Assembly: GCA_963742535.1 (NCBI GenBank)
Contig: CAVUMC010000001.1
Coordinates: 186,001 to 250,000 of the forward strand
DNA from: VRUE01 sp963742535
GTDB lineage: Bacteria > Actinomycetota > Thermoleophilia > Solirubrobacterales > 70-9
DNA: 64,000 nucleotides
Direction of reading: 5' to 3'
The notes beneath the pieces were generated by a model, which was not told where the DNA came from, did not search any database, and saw only the letters and a program-made list of their open reading frames with translations. Position numbers and translations under genes: made by a program. Shown piece by piece: positions 8,258-16,216 of the stretch; the first letter of the stretch is position 1; every line of letters starts with the position of its first letter.

Positions 8258-8626
8258 CTAGTTGCCGTTTTCCACCTGTTCCTTGGCTTCTTCGATCGCG
8301 CTTTCGGCTTCTGCCTGACCCTTTTCGACGCCTTCCTTGGCTTCCTTTTCAGCCTTTTCGATCGTCTTGTTGACCTGGCCCTTGCCGTTTTCGACGCCTT
8401 CCTTGGCGGATTCTTTGGCTTCTTCGAAGCCCTTCGTCACTTCTTCTTTCGCCTTTTCGCCGCCCTTCTTCGCTTCTTCCGCGGCTTTTTCAATCCGCTG
8501 TTCAGCTTCGGAGGTGATGCTGTCGGTCTTGTCGCTGCCTCCGCATCCGGCCACCACCGCGGCCGCAATTCCAATCGCCAGCACAAGGGTGAACAGGCGA
8601 ACGATCCGCGTGCCCCTCTGGCTCAA
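8258..8626 (-). CDS. Coiled-coil (apolipoprotein-like) lipoprotein
   Basis: A membrane-anchored protein of about 122 residues. A signal peptide ends in a lipobox (VVAGC); after it comes a short Gly/Ser spacer and then about 90 residues of 11-mer-like amphipathic repeats dominated by Glu, Ala and Lys (KAKEEVTKGFEEAKESAKEG and variants), predicted to form one long helix. Similar sequences occur in LEA, apolipoprotein and Lpp-like proteins. A TTG at 8626 is chosen because AGGAGA lies 4-5 nt upstream and it gives a compact signal peptide; a GTG at 8641 is an alternative. Possible roles (inference): surface spacer or envelope stress protein. Confidence 0.75.
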   Translation of the reverse strand: MSQRGTRIVRLFTLVLAIGIAAAVVAGCGGSDKTDSITSEAEQRIEKAAEEAKKGGEKAKEEVTKGFEEAKESAKEGVENGKGQVNKTIEKAEKEAKEGVEKGQAEAESAIEEAKEQVENGN

Positions 8627-8701
8627 GCTCTCTCCTGACACATCAGCTCCTCTCAGTCGCAGGTTGGATTCGCGATCTTCGCATCGCGGGCGGCGCCGGG
8701 C

Positions 8702-10078
8702 TTAGTTGGCGCGGATGAATTCGCGGATCTTTCCCACGGCCGGCGAGCGGAAGGGGAAGTAAAGGCTGGAGACGTGACCGCGGTTCGGCACTACGTACAG
8801 GCGCGAGCGCGGGAAGCGCTGGGTCACCTGTCGCGCCTCGGCAACCGAGGTGACGTCATCCAGCTCACCGGCCAAGACCAGGGTCGGGAAAGTGGAGGGC
8901 GCTCGCCACCCATCCGGGACCGGCCGCTCGAGGCCGCCCGGAGGCGGTGCCGGCCAGCTCAGGCAGTTGGTCAGGTGAGCCGCGGAAGAGAGCAGGTATT
9001 CGCTTGGCGTGAAGGGCGCGAAGTGCTTGGACGGCAGGACCTGCGTCGCTCGCGTCAACTGTCGAATGCGCTGGTCGATACCAGCGCTCGGATCCCAAAG
9101 CAACGGGTAGTCGTTGCACTCGACCGCGATCTCGAGGCCGTAGGAGAAGTCGCGCGGATTGCCGTGACCGAGCGTGCCCGGCGCCAGCAGTCGGTTGAGG
9201 CGGCGGGGATCGTCGCGCAAGTAAAGGCGGTCGGCTTCGTCGAGGCTGAGGTAGGAGCGGGGCGCCAGGGTGCCGGCCTCCAGCAGGAAGCGCAGCAATG
9301 AATCGGTCGAGCGGCCCGTGGCCCCCAGTCGCCTGGCCACGCGGCGGAACCTGGACGGGGCGTCGCCGGAGCAATCGGGAGCGCGCCGGCAGGCGATGCC
9401 GAGCGCCCGCACCCCGGCGGGATAAAGCGTGCGGTAGTAGGGGTCGTCGGCCGGATAGGCGGAATCGAGGATCAGGCCGCGCAGGCGCGGGGCGAAGCGC
9501 ACGGCATAGGCCTGGCCGAGCAGGGTCCCGTAGGAGTCCCCGTAAAGGAAGATCCGCTTGATCCCCAGCGCTTCGCGGACCGCGTCCATGTCGCGGGCAG
9601 CTTCCGCGCTGGTGTAGGCGGCGTAGCTGGGACCGAGCTGGTTGCCGCACTCGTCGATCGCGATGTATTCCTGGCCTTCCCCGCGCTGCAGTGGCCCGCA
9701 ATCGATCGCCTCCGAGCTGCCGGTGCCGCGCTCGTCGAAGAAGACGAGGTCACGCCGGCGCAGCAGCGGCGCCAGCGCCGCGGCGACCGAACGCACGTAT
9801 TCGCTGGCGGTCGAGGCGTAGCCGGGGCCACCGTCGACGGCGAAGATCGTGCCCAGCGAGGGACGGCTGCGATCGCCGCGCGGGCGCAGCGCGAAGCCGA
9901 TGCGGGTACTGCCAAGGCTCGGGTCGACCCGGCGCAGAGGTACCTCGATGTGACCGCAGCGCAGCGGCCGGGCGGCGCCGAGATCGCAGCGATGCAATGG
10001 AACAGCCGGAGCGAAGCGGGGGACGATGAGGACGGCGGCAGCGATCGCCAACAGCGCCATGCAGCGGATCACCCTCAT
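8702..10078 (-). CDS. Secreted alpha/beta hydrolase of the TAP-like / S33 peptidase type
   Basis: A 458-residue exported hydrolase. The N-terminus is a hydrophobic signal (MALLAIAAAVLIVPRFAPA). The alpha/beta fold markers are the oxyanion segment VDGGPGYAS, FFDERGTGSS, the nucleophile elbow GDSYG near residue 180, and in the C-terminal TAP-like region the acid (GELDDVTS) and His (PNRGHVS) parts of the triad. This is the architecture of actinobacterial tripeptidyl/prolyl aminopeptidase-like enzymes; the substrate is probably extracellular peptides, but esterase activity cannot be excluded. Monocistronic-looking, divergent from the flippase-like gene. Confidence 0.87.
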   Translation of the reverse strand: MRVIRCMALLAIAAAVLIVPRFAPAVPLHRCDLGAARPLRCGHIEVPLRRVDPSLGSTRIGFALRPRGDRSRPSLGTIFAVDGGPGYASTASEYVRSVAAALAPLLRRRDLVFFDERGTGSSEAIDCGPLQRGEGQEYIAIDECGNQLGPSYAAYTSAEAARDMDAVREALGIKRIFLYGDSYGTLLGQAYAVRFAPRLRGLILDSAYPADDPYYRTLYPAGVRALGIACRRAPDCSGDAPSRFRRVARRLGATGRSTDSLLRFLLEAGTLAPRSYLSLDEADRLYLRDDPRRLNRLLAPGTLGHGNPRDFSYGLEIAVECNDYPLLWDPSAGIDQRIRQLTRATQVLPSKHFAPFTPSEYLLSSAAHLTNCLSWPAPPPGGLERPVPDGWRAPSTFPTLVLAGELDDVTSVAEARQVTQRFPRSRLYVVPNRGHVSSLYFPFRSPAVGKIREFIRAN

Positions 10079-10123
10079 GCGTCGATCTTGTCAGCCAAAT
10101 CGGCCGCCGAATAGGGTGCCGCC

Positions 10124-11146
10124 GTGGCTCGGCGGCTCACGCGCATCGCAATTTGGCTGGGCGCCGTTACGGCGCTGCTCGGCGTACTCGAGTTGCTCGG
10201 TGTGCCGGCTTTCGCTTGGATCAACGACCTTTTCAACCGGGTGGCCGAGGTGCCCACCTGGGCCATCGTCGCCGGCGCCCTGTTGGAGAGCGCCCAGACC
10301 AGCCTGGCAGCGCTTGCCTGGTACGGGATTTTGCGCGCCGCCCTGCCCAGCGCGGTCATGCCATACCGGCTGGTGCTCGCCTCTTACGCCGTAGCGGTGG
10401 CGCTCAACGGCTTCCTGCCGGCCAACCTCGGCACCTTCGTGATGCTGGCGATGTTCACGACCCTGATCGCGGGTGCGACCTTCCCACTCGTCTTCTCCGG
10501 TCTGATCGTCGAGAAGATCCCTTTCTCCGTCTTCAACATCGCGCTTTACCTCTACCTCTTCCTCACCGTCAGCGGCTCGTTCTCGATCAAGCTCGGCTTC
10601 CTCACCGACCACACCACGCTCGTCGTCGCCCTGGTGCTTGGAGCGATCGTCCTGCTTGTCCTCCTCGCCCGCATCTTCTGGGAGCGGCTGGCGAAGATGC
10701 GCCAGCAGTTGCTCAGCGGCGGCGCGATCCTGCGCTCACCGCGCCACACCCTTACCCGCCTCTTCCTCCCCGTTCTCGGCAGCTACGCAGCCCGTCTGGC
10801 GATAGTCGCCGTCTTCCTCGGCGCCTACTCGATTCCAGTCAGCTTCGAGAACGTGGCCACCGTGGCAGCGTCGAACTCGATCTCCAACAGCGTCTCCGCC
10901 ACCCCCGGTGGCGTCGGCGTAACCCAGGCGATGAATTCCGCTGCCCTCGCCGGCGAAGCCTCCGCCAAGGAGGCCACCGCCTACTCGATCGGCCAGCAGC
11001 TGATTATCTCCTCCTGGGACGTGATCTTCGCCATCGCACTCGTCTCCTGGGTCTTCGGCTGGTCAGGTGGCAAGGAGCTCGTCAAGTCCTCCTACGGTGA
11101 GGCCAAGGAGCTCTCGGCCTCAGCCAGACGACGCAAAGCCAACTAG
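10124..11146 (+). CDS. Lysylphosphatidylglycerol synthase transmembrane-region family protein (flippase-like)
   Basis: A 340-residue integral membrane protein with about seven or eight predicted helices, of the LPG_synthase_TM / UPF0104 type. Characteristic parts are the NGFLPANLGTF segment near 95-105 and the C-terminal SATPGGVGVTQAMNSAAL motif near 260, which correspond to conserved loops of the MprF flippase domain. No lysyltransferase domain is attached, so lipid or glycolipid translocation is the more likely role (inference). It uses a GTG start. It stands alone, divergent from the hydrolase gene. Confidence 0.85.
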   Translation: MARRLTRIAIWLGAVTALLGVLELLGVPAFAWINDLFNRVAEVPTWAIVAGALLESAQTSLAALAWYGILRAALPSAVMPYRLVLASYAVAVALNGFLPANLGTFVMLAMFTTLIAGATFPLVFSGLIVEKIPFSVFNIALYLYLFLTVSGSFSIKLGFLTDHTTLVVALVLGAIVLLVLLARIFWERLAKMRQQLLSGGAILRSPRHTLTRLFLPVLGSYAARLAIVAVFLGAYSIPVSFENVATVAASNSISNSVSATPGGVGVTQAMNSAALAGEASAKEATAYSIGQQLIISSWDVIFAIALVSWVFGWSGGKELVKSSYGEAKELSASARRRKAN

Positions 11147-11245
11147 TCACCTAACCGCAACTTCCAAGCACGGGCGGTTTCAGACAACCGATCACTCCCG
11201 GCAACCGCAGGGGTACGGGAGACAACTCAAGGAGGCAGGTTGATT

Positions 11246-12301
11246 ATGTGTCGAAAAGGACACACGGATGACGCACGCGCCCAGCGGGGCACGGTGCGGA
11301 AGATGTTGGGGCGACTTGGCTTCACCGCGGCAGTCGCGACGAGCGCCGTAGCGCTACTTGCGCCGGCGACAGGACAGGCGTCAACGGTCACAGTAGGCAG
11401 CGTGCTGCCGCCAGGGTCAACTCCAACCGAATTCGGACAAGTTGAGACTTTCTTCAACACTGCGCTGCCGGAGAAAGGTGCAAACCTGACTTCACCGGTA
11501 GACGGTGCGATCGTGCGTTGGCGCATGCAAGATGCGAGCGGCGGACCGTTCTACTTGCGCGTCCTCCGACCCAATGGCTCAGGCGGATACATGGCCGCGG
11601 GCACGAGCAATCCGGTGACGCCCTCGGGACCCGGCCTGCAGACCTTCACCGCCAACCTGCCGATCAAGGCCGGTGACCTGATTGGTGTCGATCCCACCAA
11701 CGCCACCGACAAAGTCGGAATCGTCGAAGCAGCTGGGGCCAGCTACGGGTTCATCTTCCCGCCACCCTTCGACGGTGCCACTGTGGCGCCGAGCGGGTCC
11801 GTGAACGGCAAGGAGATCGAGCTAACCGCCGAAGTCCAGCCGACTCCCACCGTTACCGCAATCGCCCCGGACTTCGGCCCGGTCGGCGGTGGCACCACGG
11901 TGACGATCACCGGAACGGATCTCGCTTCGGCCAGCGCCGTCAAATTTGGCGACGCACCCGCGGCCAGCTTCAAAGCTGAATCGGAAACCAAGATCACCGC
12001 GGTGGCTCCCGCCAGCGCCAAAGTCGGTTCCGTCGACGTAACCGTGACGACCCTGGCGGGCACCAGCGCCACGGGCAAAGCGGACAGCTACTACTACGAA
12101 GGCTGTGTGGTTCCGAAGCTGATGGGCAAGAACGTACGCAACTCCAAGCGAGCCCTAGGCCGCGCCGGTTGCAAGCTCAACAAAGTCAGCAAGCGCCAGG
12201 CCGCCAAAAAGAAGAAGGGCAAGGTCCTGACGCAGAGTGTCAAAGCAGGCAAGGTCCTGGCCCCAGGCACGAAAGTGAACATCACGATCGGCAAGCTCTA
12301 G
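11246..12301 (+). CDS. Secreted protein with IPT/TIG domain and C-terminal PASTA domain
   Basis: An exported protein of about 351 residues. A signal peptide (FTAAVATSAVALLAPATGQA) is followed by an unassigned beta domain (about 50-200), an IPT/TIG immunoglobulin-like domain (PTVTAIAPDFGPVGGGTTVTI, in parts, through VDVTVTTLAGTSA), and one PASTA repeat (VPKLMGKNVRNSKRALGRAG ... GTKVNITIGKL). PASTA repeats bind cell-wall precursors or peptidoglycan in other proteins, so a cell-wall-associated surface protein is likely (inference). A strong AAGGAGG site (11229-11235) precedes both a TTG at 11240 and the ATG chosen here. A terminator hairpin follows 11 nt after the stop. Confidence 0.82.
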   Translation: MCRKGHTDDARAQRGTVRKMLGRLGFTAAVATSAVALLAPATGQASTVTVGSVLPPGSTPTEFGQVETFFNTALPEKGANLTSPVDGAIVRWRMQDASGGPFYLRVLRPNGSGGYMAAGTSNPVTPSGPGLQTFTANLPIKAGDLIGVDPTNATDKVGIVEAAGASYGFIFPPPFDGATVAPSGSVNGKEIELTAEVQPTPTVTAIAPDFGPVGGGTTVTITGTDLASASAVKFGDAPAASFKAESETKITAVAPASAKVGSVDVTVTTLAGTSATGKADSYYYEGCVVPKLMGKNVRNSKRALGRAGCKLNKVSKRQAAKKKKGKVLTQSVKAGKVLAPGTKVNITIGKL

Positions 12302-12311
12302 GCCCACCAGA

Positions 12312-12346
12312 GCCGACCGTCCCCACTGGACGAGGGGGCGGTCGGC
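12312..12346 (+). terminator. Strong GC-rich terminator hairpin
   Basis: GCCGACCGTCCCC (12312-12324) pairs with GGGGGCGGTCGGC (12334-12346), one G-T wobble included, leaving a 9-nt loop. It lies 11 nt after the TIG-PASTA gene stop and is followed by TTCGCT rather than a long T-run. Confidence 0.75.
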
Positions 12347-12383
12347 TTCGCTAACGTGGGCGCATCTGCTCCGGAGCACCCAG

Positions 12384-12908
12384 ATGCTGAGCCAGCGTGA
12401 CCTTCCCTACGTCGATCCCACGGCTCCCCAAAACCAACTTCGCCGCGCAGCACTGCGCCTGATGAGCACTCCCGCGATGGTGGCACTGGAGGGAGGGCTC
12501 CCCTTCCAGCTAACCGCTTGGAGGCTCGTTCCCATCCTGATGCGACTCACCGGCGGCCATTTCGCCCGGCTCCTCCCCGTCTCTGTCGGCGTCATCGAGA
12601 CCCGCGACACCCGCAACGGCGCGCCACATCGCCGCATGGCGGTGTACTTCCACGACGGCGAGAGAGTAACGGTGATTCCCTCCAAAGCGGGGCTTCCGGA
12701 TGATCCTTTCTGGTACCAAAATGCCCTCGCAGACCCCGACGTACTTTTCGAATCAAAGCCGTATCGCGCCGAAGCGATCAAAGATGAGGTCGAGCTGAAA
12801 CGCCTGTGGGCACTCGCCGACAGCTTCTATCCGCCAAGTGTCACCTACCGGGAGCGCGCGGCGAAAAGCGGCCGAACCATCCCGATCCTCCAGCTTATTC
12901 CGCGCTAA
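12384..12908 (+). CDS. Ddn/nitroreductase-family deazaflavin (F420)-type protein
   Basis: A 174-residue protein that fits the split-barrel deazaflavin-dependent nitroreductase (Ddn) family, enzymes that use coenzyme F420H2 or flavin to reduce quinones and nitro-compounds. Supporting stretches are RRMAVYFHDGERVTVIPSKA, the PFWYQNALADPDV segment (family pattern hPxWyhNLxAnPxV) and the C-terminal RTIPILQLIPR. In classical Ddn the glycine-Gly-Lys pattern after the first strand contacts F420; here PSKAG occupies that place, so cofactor choice is inferred only. ATG start. Downstream it is convergent with the SET-domain gene. Confidence 0.8.
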   Translation: MLSQRDLPYVDPTAPQNQLRRAALRLMSTPAMVALEGGLPFQLTAWRLVPILMRLTGGHFARLLPVSVGVIETRDTRNGAPHRRMAVYFHDGERVTVIPSKAGLPDDPFWYQNALADPDVLFESKPYRAEAIKDEVELKRLWALADSFYPPSVTYRERAAKSGRTIPILQLIPR

Positions 12909-12920
12909 CCGGCGGAGCCG

Positions 12921-13475
12921 CTAGCCGGCGTGTGTCACGCCGGAGGATGTCAGTTCAGCCAATTCGAGATCGATCTCGAGCAGATAGGGCGCGACCAAAC
13001 CTCTGTAGGCGACCTTGCGCTCCGCCGGGAGATCCTTCCAGCCGGTTACCGAACCACGGCAGATATCGGCTCCACAAAGGCAGCCATCCGGGAAATGCTC
13101 GATCGAGTAGTTGCGCATCGCGTAGTCGAAGGTGATCTCTTCGCCGTTGGAAATCGGCTGTCGAGCAACGAAGTCGCAGGCACCCGTAGCGTTGAGCTCA
13201 ACGCCACAGTTCGGATTGCACGAATGGTTGACCTTGGGGCCAAGACCGCCATGCCGGGCCCACTTGGTGCGACTCACCTGGGTTGCGTGCGAGTCGTTGA
13301 AGGGAACCTCGCCTTCGAGCACTCCGATCATCACCGTCTCGCCGGCCTGGAAGCCACGAGTCGCACGAACGCCACCGCCCTTGCCACCCTCCGGTTTACA
13401 CAACTCATATCCGACAGGATCCAAGGTGCCGCCTCTCAATTGTTTGCGCGCAGCGAAAACTGCGCTCGACGACAC
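12921..13475 (-). CDS. SET-domain protein (putative protein lysine methyltransferase)
   Basis: A stand-alone SET protein of about 184 residues. It shows the SET core: GGVRATRGFQAGETV at the start of the domain, the pseudoknot NHSCNPNC (S-adenosylmethionine and substrate site), GEEITFDYAM, and a post-SET-like CLCGADICRG that could bind zinc. SET proteins methylate lysines; a bacterial target cannot be inferred here. The start is set at the GTG at 13475 (TTG at 13490 is close), because the longer upstream extension is Arg/Pro/Gly-rich and looks non-coding. It is isolated between a Ddn-like gene and the glycosyltransferase. SET domains in bacteria are usually taken as eukaryote-derived or exchanged genes. 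Confidence 0.85.
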   Translation of the reverse strand: MSSSAVFAARKQLRGGTLDPVGYELCKPEGGKGGGVRATRGFQAGETVMIGVLEGEVPFNDSHATQVSRTKWARHGGLGPKVNHSCNPNCGVELNATGACDFVARQPISNGEEITFDYAMRNYSIEHFPDGCLCGADICRGSVTGWKDLPAERKVAYRGLVAPYLLEIDLELAELTSSGVTHAG

Positions 13476-13500
13476 TAGCCCATAGGTCAATCGGGTCCGA

Positions 13501-14996
13501 TCAGCTCCGTCGGCGTCTCGTCCGCAAGGACGGGGTCGGTCGCCGGGCCGAAGCAGGGCAGCGCCGGCGCCGACGCCCGCCGGGCAGCAGCGGGCCAAAC
13601 CCCTTGCGCGTCATCTCACCCCAGTGCTGCTTGCGGCGCGCCAGTGTGTACCAAGAGCGCATGCGCACGACTGCCAGCAGCTGGCGATAGCCGACGTTCT
13701 CGACCACCGCGCACAGGGTGAGGCGAATCAGGTCGCTCCAGCCCGGGTAGCGACGGAAGGCACGCTCCTCCATCAGGATCACGAGGAAGCTGAGGACGAG
13801 GCTGTAGGTCAGCGAGACGGCGAAGAAGGCCAGAGCGAACGGGAGCGAGACGATCCCGAGGGCCAGCGAGAGCACGAACATCGCGTAGCCGAAGCACTCG
13901 ATCGTCGGGCCGAGCAGCTCGAAGACGATGAAGTACGGCATCGCAATGCAGCCGATCCGTCCGTAGCGCGGCCGCAACAGCATCTGCTCGGTGGCGAACG
14001 ATCATCTCGATCAGGCCGCGCTGCCAGCGGTCGCGCTGGCGCACGAGCGTGCCGAGGTCCTCCGGGCACTCGGTCCAGCAGATCGGGTCGGGGAAGAAGG
14101 TGATCCGGCAGGGCTTCTGGCGCTCGCGCTGGTGGCGATGCAGCCGCAGCACGAGCTCGGCGTCCTCGCCGACGGTCGTCGGGTCATAGCCCCCGACCTC
14201 GACGCAGACGTCGCGCCGGAAGAGCCCGAACGCGCCCGAGATGATCAGCAGCATGCCGCTCTTCGACCAGCCGATGCGGCCGCCGAGGAAGGCACGCAGG
14301 TACTCGATGATCTGCAGGTTGGCGAGCAGGTTTCGCGGCGTGCGCACCCTGGCAAGACGCCCGTCCTCGAACTCAGATCCGTTGACGATGCGGACGATGC
14401 CGCCGACGGCGACGGTCTCCGGTGCGGCCTGGAACTCCCAGACGAGGCGCGAGAGCGCGTCGGCGTCGAGCATCGTGTCGGCGTCGATCGCGCAGAAGAG
14501 CGGGTAGACCGCGTGGTTGATGCCGGCGTTCAGCGCGTCCGCCTTGCCGCCGTTGACCTTGTCGATGACGACGACGCGCGGCTCGAGCGGGCTCGTGTAC
14601 ACACCGCGGACCAGCTGCGTTGAGATGTTCGAGCGCGGGACGCGGCCGACCTTGACCAGGCCGAACGCATCGGTCAGGGCCGCCATCGTCTCGTCGGTCG
14701 AGCCGTCGTTGATCACGACGATCTCGAACTCGACGAACTGCGAGGTGAGCAGCGAGCGCAGCGAGGCGACGATCGAAGGGCGCCTCGTTGTAGGCCGGCA
14801 CGAGGATCGACACCGGCATGCTCATCTCCGACTCGGCGACCGCCCGGTAGTCGCGCATCGGCCGGCGCTCGACGTAGTCCTCGATCGCCCGCCAGCCGAC
14901 GATCGCGAGCACGGTGAAGGTCAGCTGCAGGACGACGAAGTAGCCGAGCGTGAAGATGTTGAAGCCGTGCAGGGCTTGTTCGAGCAGGGCGGTCAT
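13501..14996 (-). pseudogene. Processive glycosyltransferase family 2 (PgaC/hyaluronan-synthase-like), two frameshifts
   Basis: When two single extra bases are skipped, a coherent protein of about 498 residues appears. It starts with an N-terminal helix (FNIFTLGYFVVLQLTFTVLAI), then a GT2 domain (MPVSILVPAYNEAP; INDGSTDET; DADTMLDADA; WTECPEDLGTL; the processive QRDRW motif), then about four C-terminal helices (SLPFALAFFAVSLTYSLVL). The frame changes near 14778 (after AYNEAP) and near 13990 (after IVRHR), each time by one surplus base. Such enzymes polymerise and extrude beta-linked polysaccharides. The ATG at 14996 overlaps the stop of the HEAT gene by 4 nt. Codon use stays normal, so these may be sequencing errors or very recent decay. 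Confidence 0.85.
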
Positions 14997-16093
14997 GCCG
15001 TCACGTGCTCCTCGATCACCGCGTGCAGGGCGAGCTGCTCGCGGGCGCGGTCGGCTGCGTAGCGATCGTCGTGCTCGAGCGTGCGTCGCAGCGCCTCGAT
15101 TCCGGGCTCGCCAAGCTCGCGCAGGGCGCGGGCCGCATTGGCGCGCACCCACCAGGCGCGATCGGAGAGGCAGTCCTCGAGCGGCTCCGAGGGCATCGGC
15201 GGCGCCTAGCGCGCCAAGCGACTTGGCGGCCTGGGCGCGAACCGGCCAGTCGTCCGACTGAGAGCGCTGCGATCAGCGCCGGCACGCAGGCCTCTCCGCC
15301 GACCCGCCCGAGGGCTCGCGCGGCGGAGATCCTCACCTCGGTCGAGTCCACCTCCAGCAGGGCCGCGAGCGTGGACGCAGCGCGGGGATCGCGGGCGAGG
15401 CCCAATGCCCGCGCGAGACTGGCGTCGAGCTCGACCTCGTCGACCGCACGGCGCGATGCCGGCGAGGACATCGGCAATCGCGGAGGGTCCCTCCTCCAGG
15501 GTGGCGATGATCGTCTCCACGGCCCACGGCGCGCCAAGCCGCTCGATGATCCGCTCCGGCGGCAGCAGGTGGGCCATCAAGGCCCAGATCAGCACCTCGG
15601 CGGCACGCGGGGTCGTGGCTCGAGCGAGCCCGGAGCAGGCGACGAGGCGTACGTCGGGATCGGGGTCGGCCAGCAGGGGCACGACCTGCTCGACGACGGC
15701 GGGAATGCCGGGTCGGGTGAGCAGCAGGGCAGCCCGTGCGCGGGTGGTCGGGCGGCGAGACGTGAGTTTCGCGTTGAGGTCCCCGAACAGCGAGGACCCC
15801 TCCATCGTGGCGCGGATGAGCTCGACCCGAGCGCCGGAGAGGCTGGGGTACACAGCATCGATCGAGACCGCAAGATCGACCTGGGCGGCGGTGCCGCGAA
15901 CCTCATCGCAAATCGCCGCGATCGCGGCGCCGTCCCCACCGCGAAGCACGGCCTCATAGCGGGCGCGTCGCTCGACCGACCGCAGCTCTCGGCGATCGCG
16001 GCGCAGCTTGCGCGTGACGGCGAGACCGACGAGCGCCAGCCACAGCAGCAGGCTCGATCCCACCAGCACGATGAGACCAGTCAACGAAGTCAT
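14993..16093 (-). pseudogene. Membrane-anchored HEAT-repeat protein, three frameshifts
   Basis: A protein of about 366 residues if three single extra bases (near 15450, 15258 and 15190) are skipped. It begins with a transmembrane helix (LIVLVGSSLLLWLALVGLAV), then a charged linker and a solenoid of HEAT-like repeats: PDPDVRLVACSGLARA; STEVRISAARALGRVGGEAC; DDWPVRAQAAKSLGALGAAD; DRAWWVRANAARALRELG. The repeats continue smoothly through all three frame changes, which argues that the intact protein exists. It is translationally coupled (ATGA) to the downstream GT2 gene, so it probably scaffolds or regulates that synthase (inference). Confidence 0.8.
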
Positions 16094-16216
16094 CGTCCTT
16101 CGCTATCGACGCCGCCCGCGTCCACCTAAAGCTCGTCCGAGGTCACCCGTGCTCAAGTCCGCGACCGGATGGTCCGATGAAAGGCCAGGCTCGTTCCCCT
16201 ACGCAAGGACTCTTCA

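Noticed and set aside
13501..16093. Programmed frameshifting in the GT2-HEAT pair
   Set aside because: No slippery heptamer or shared motif at the five sites; the shifts are all one extra base at unrelated sequences, more like indel errors or decay.
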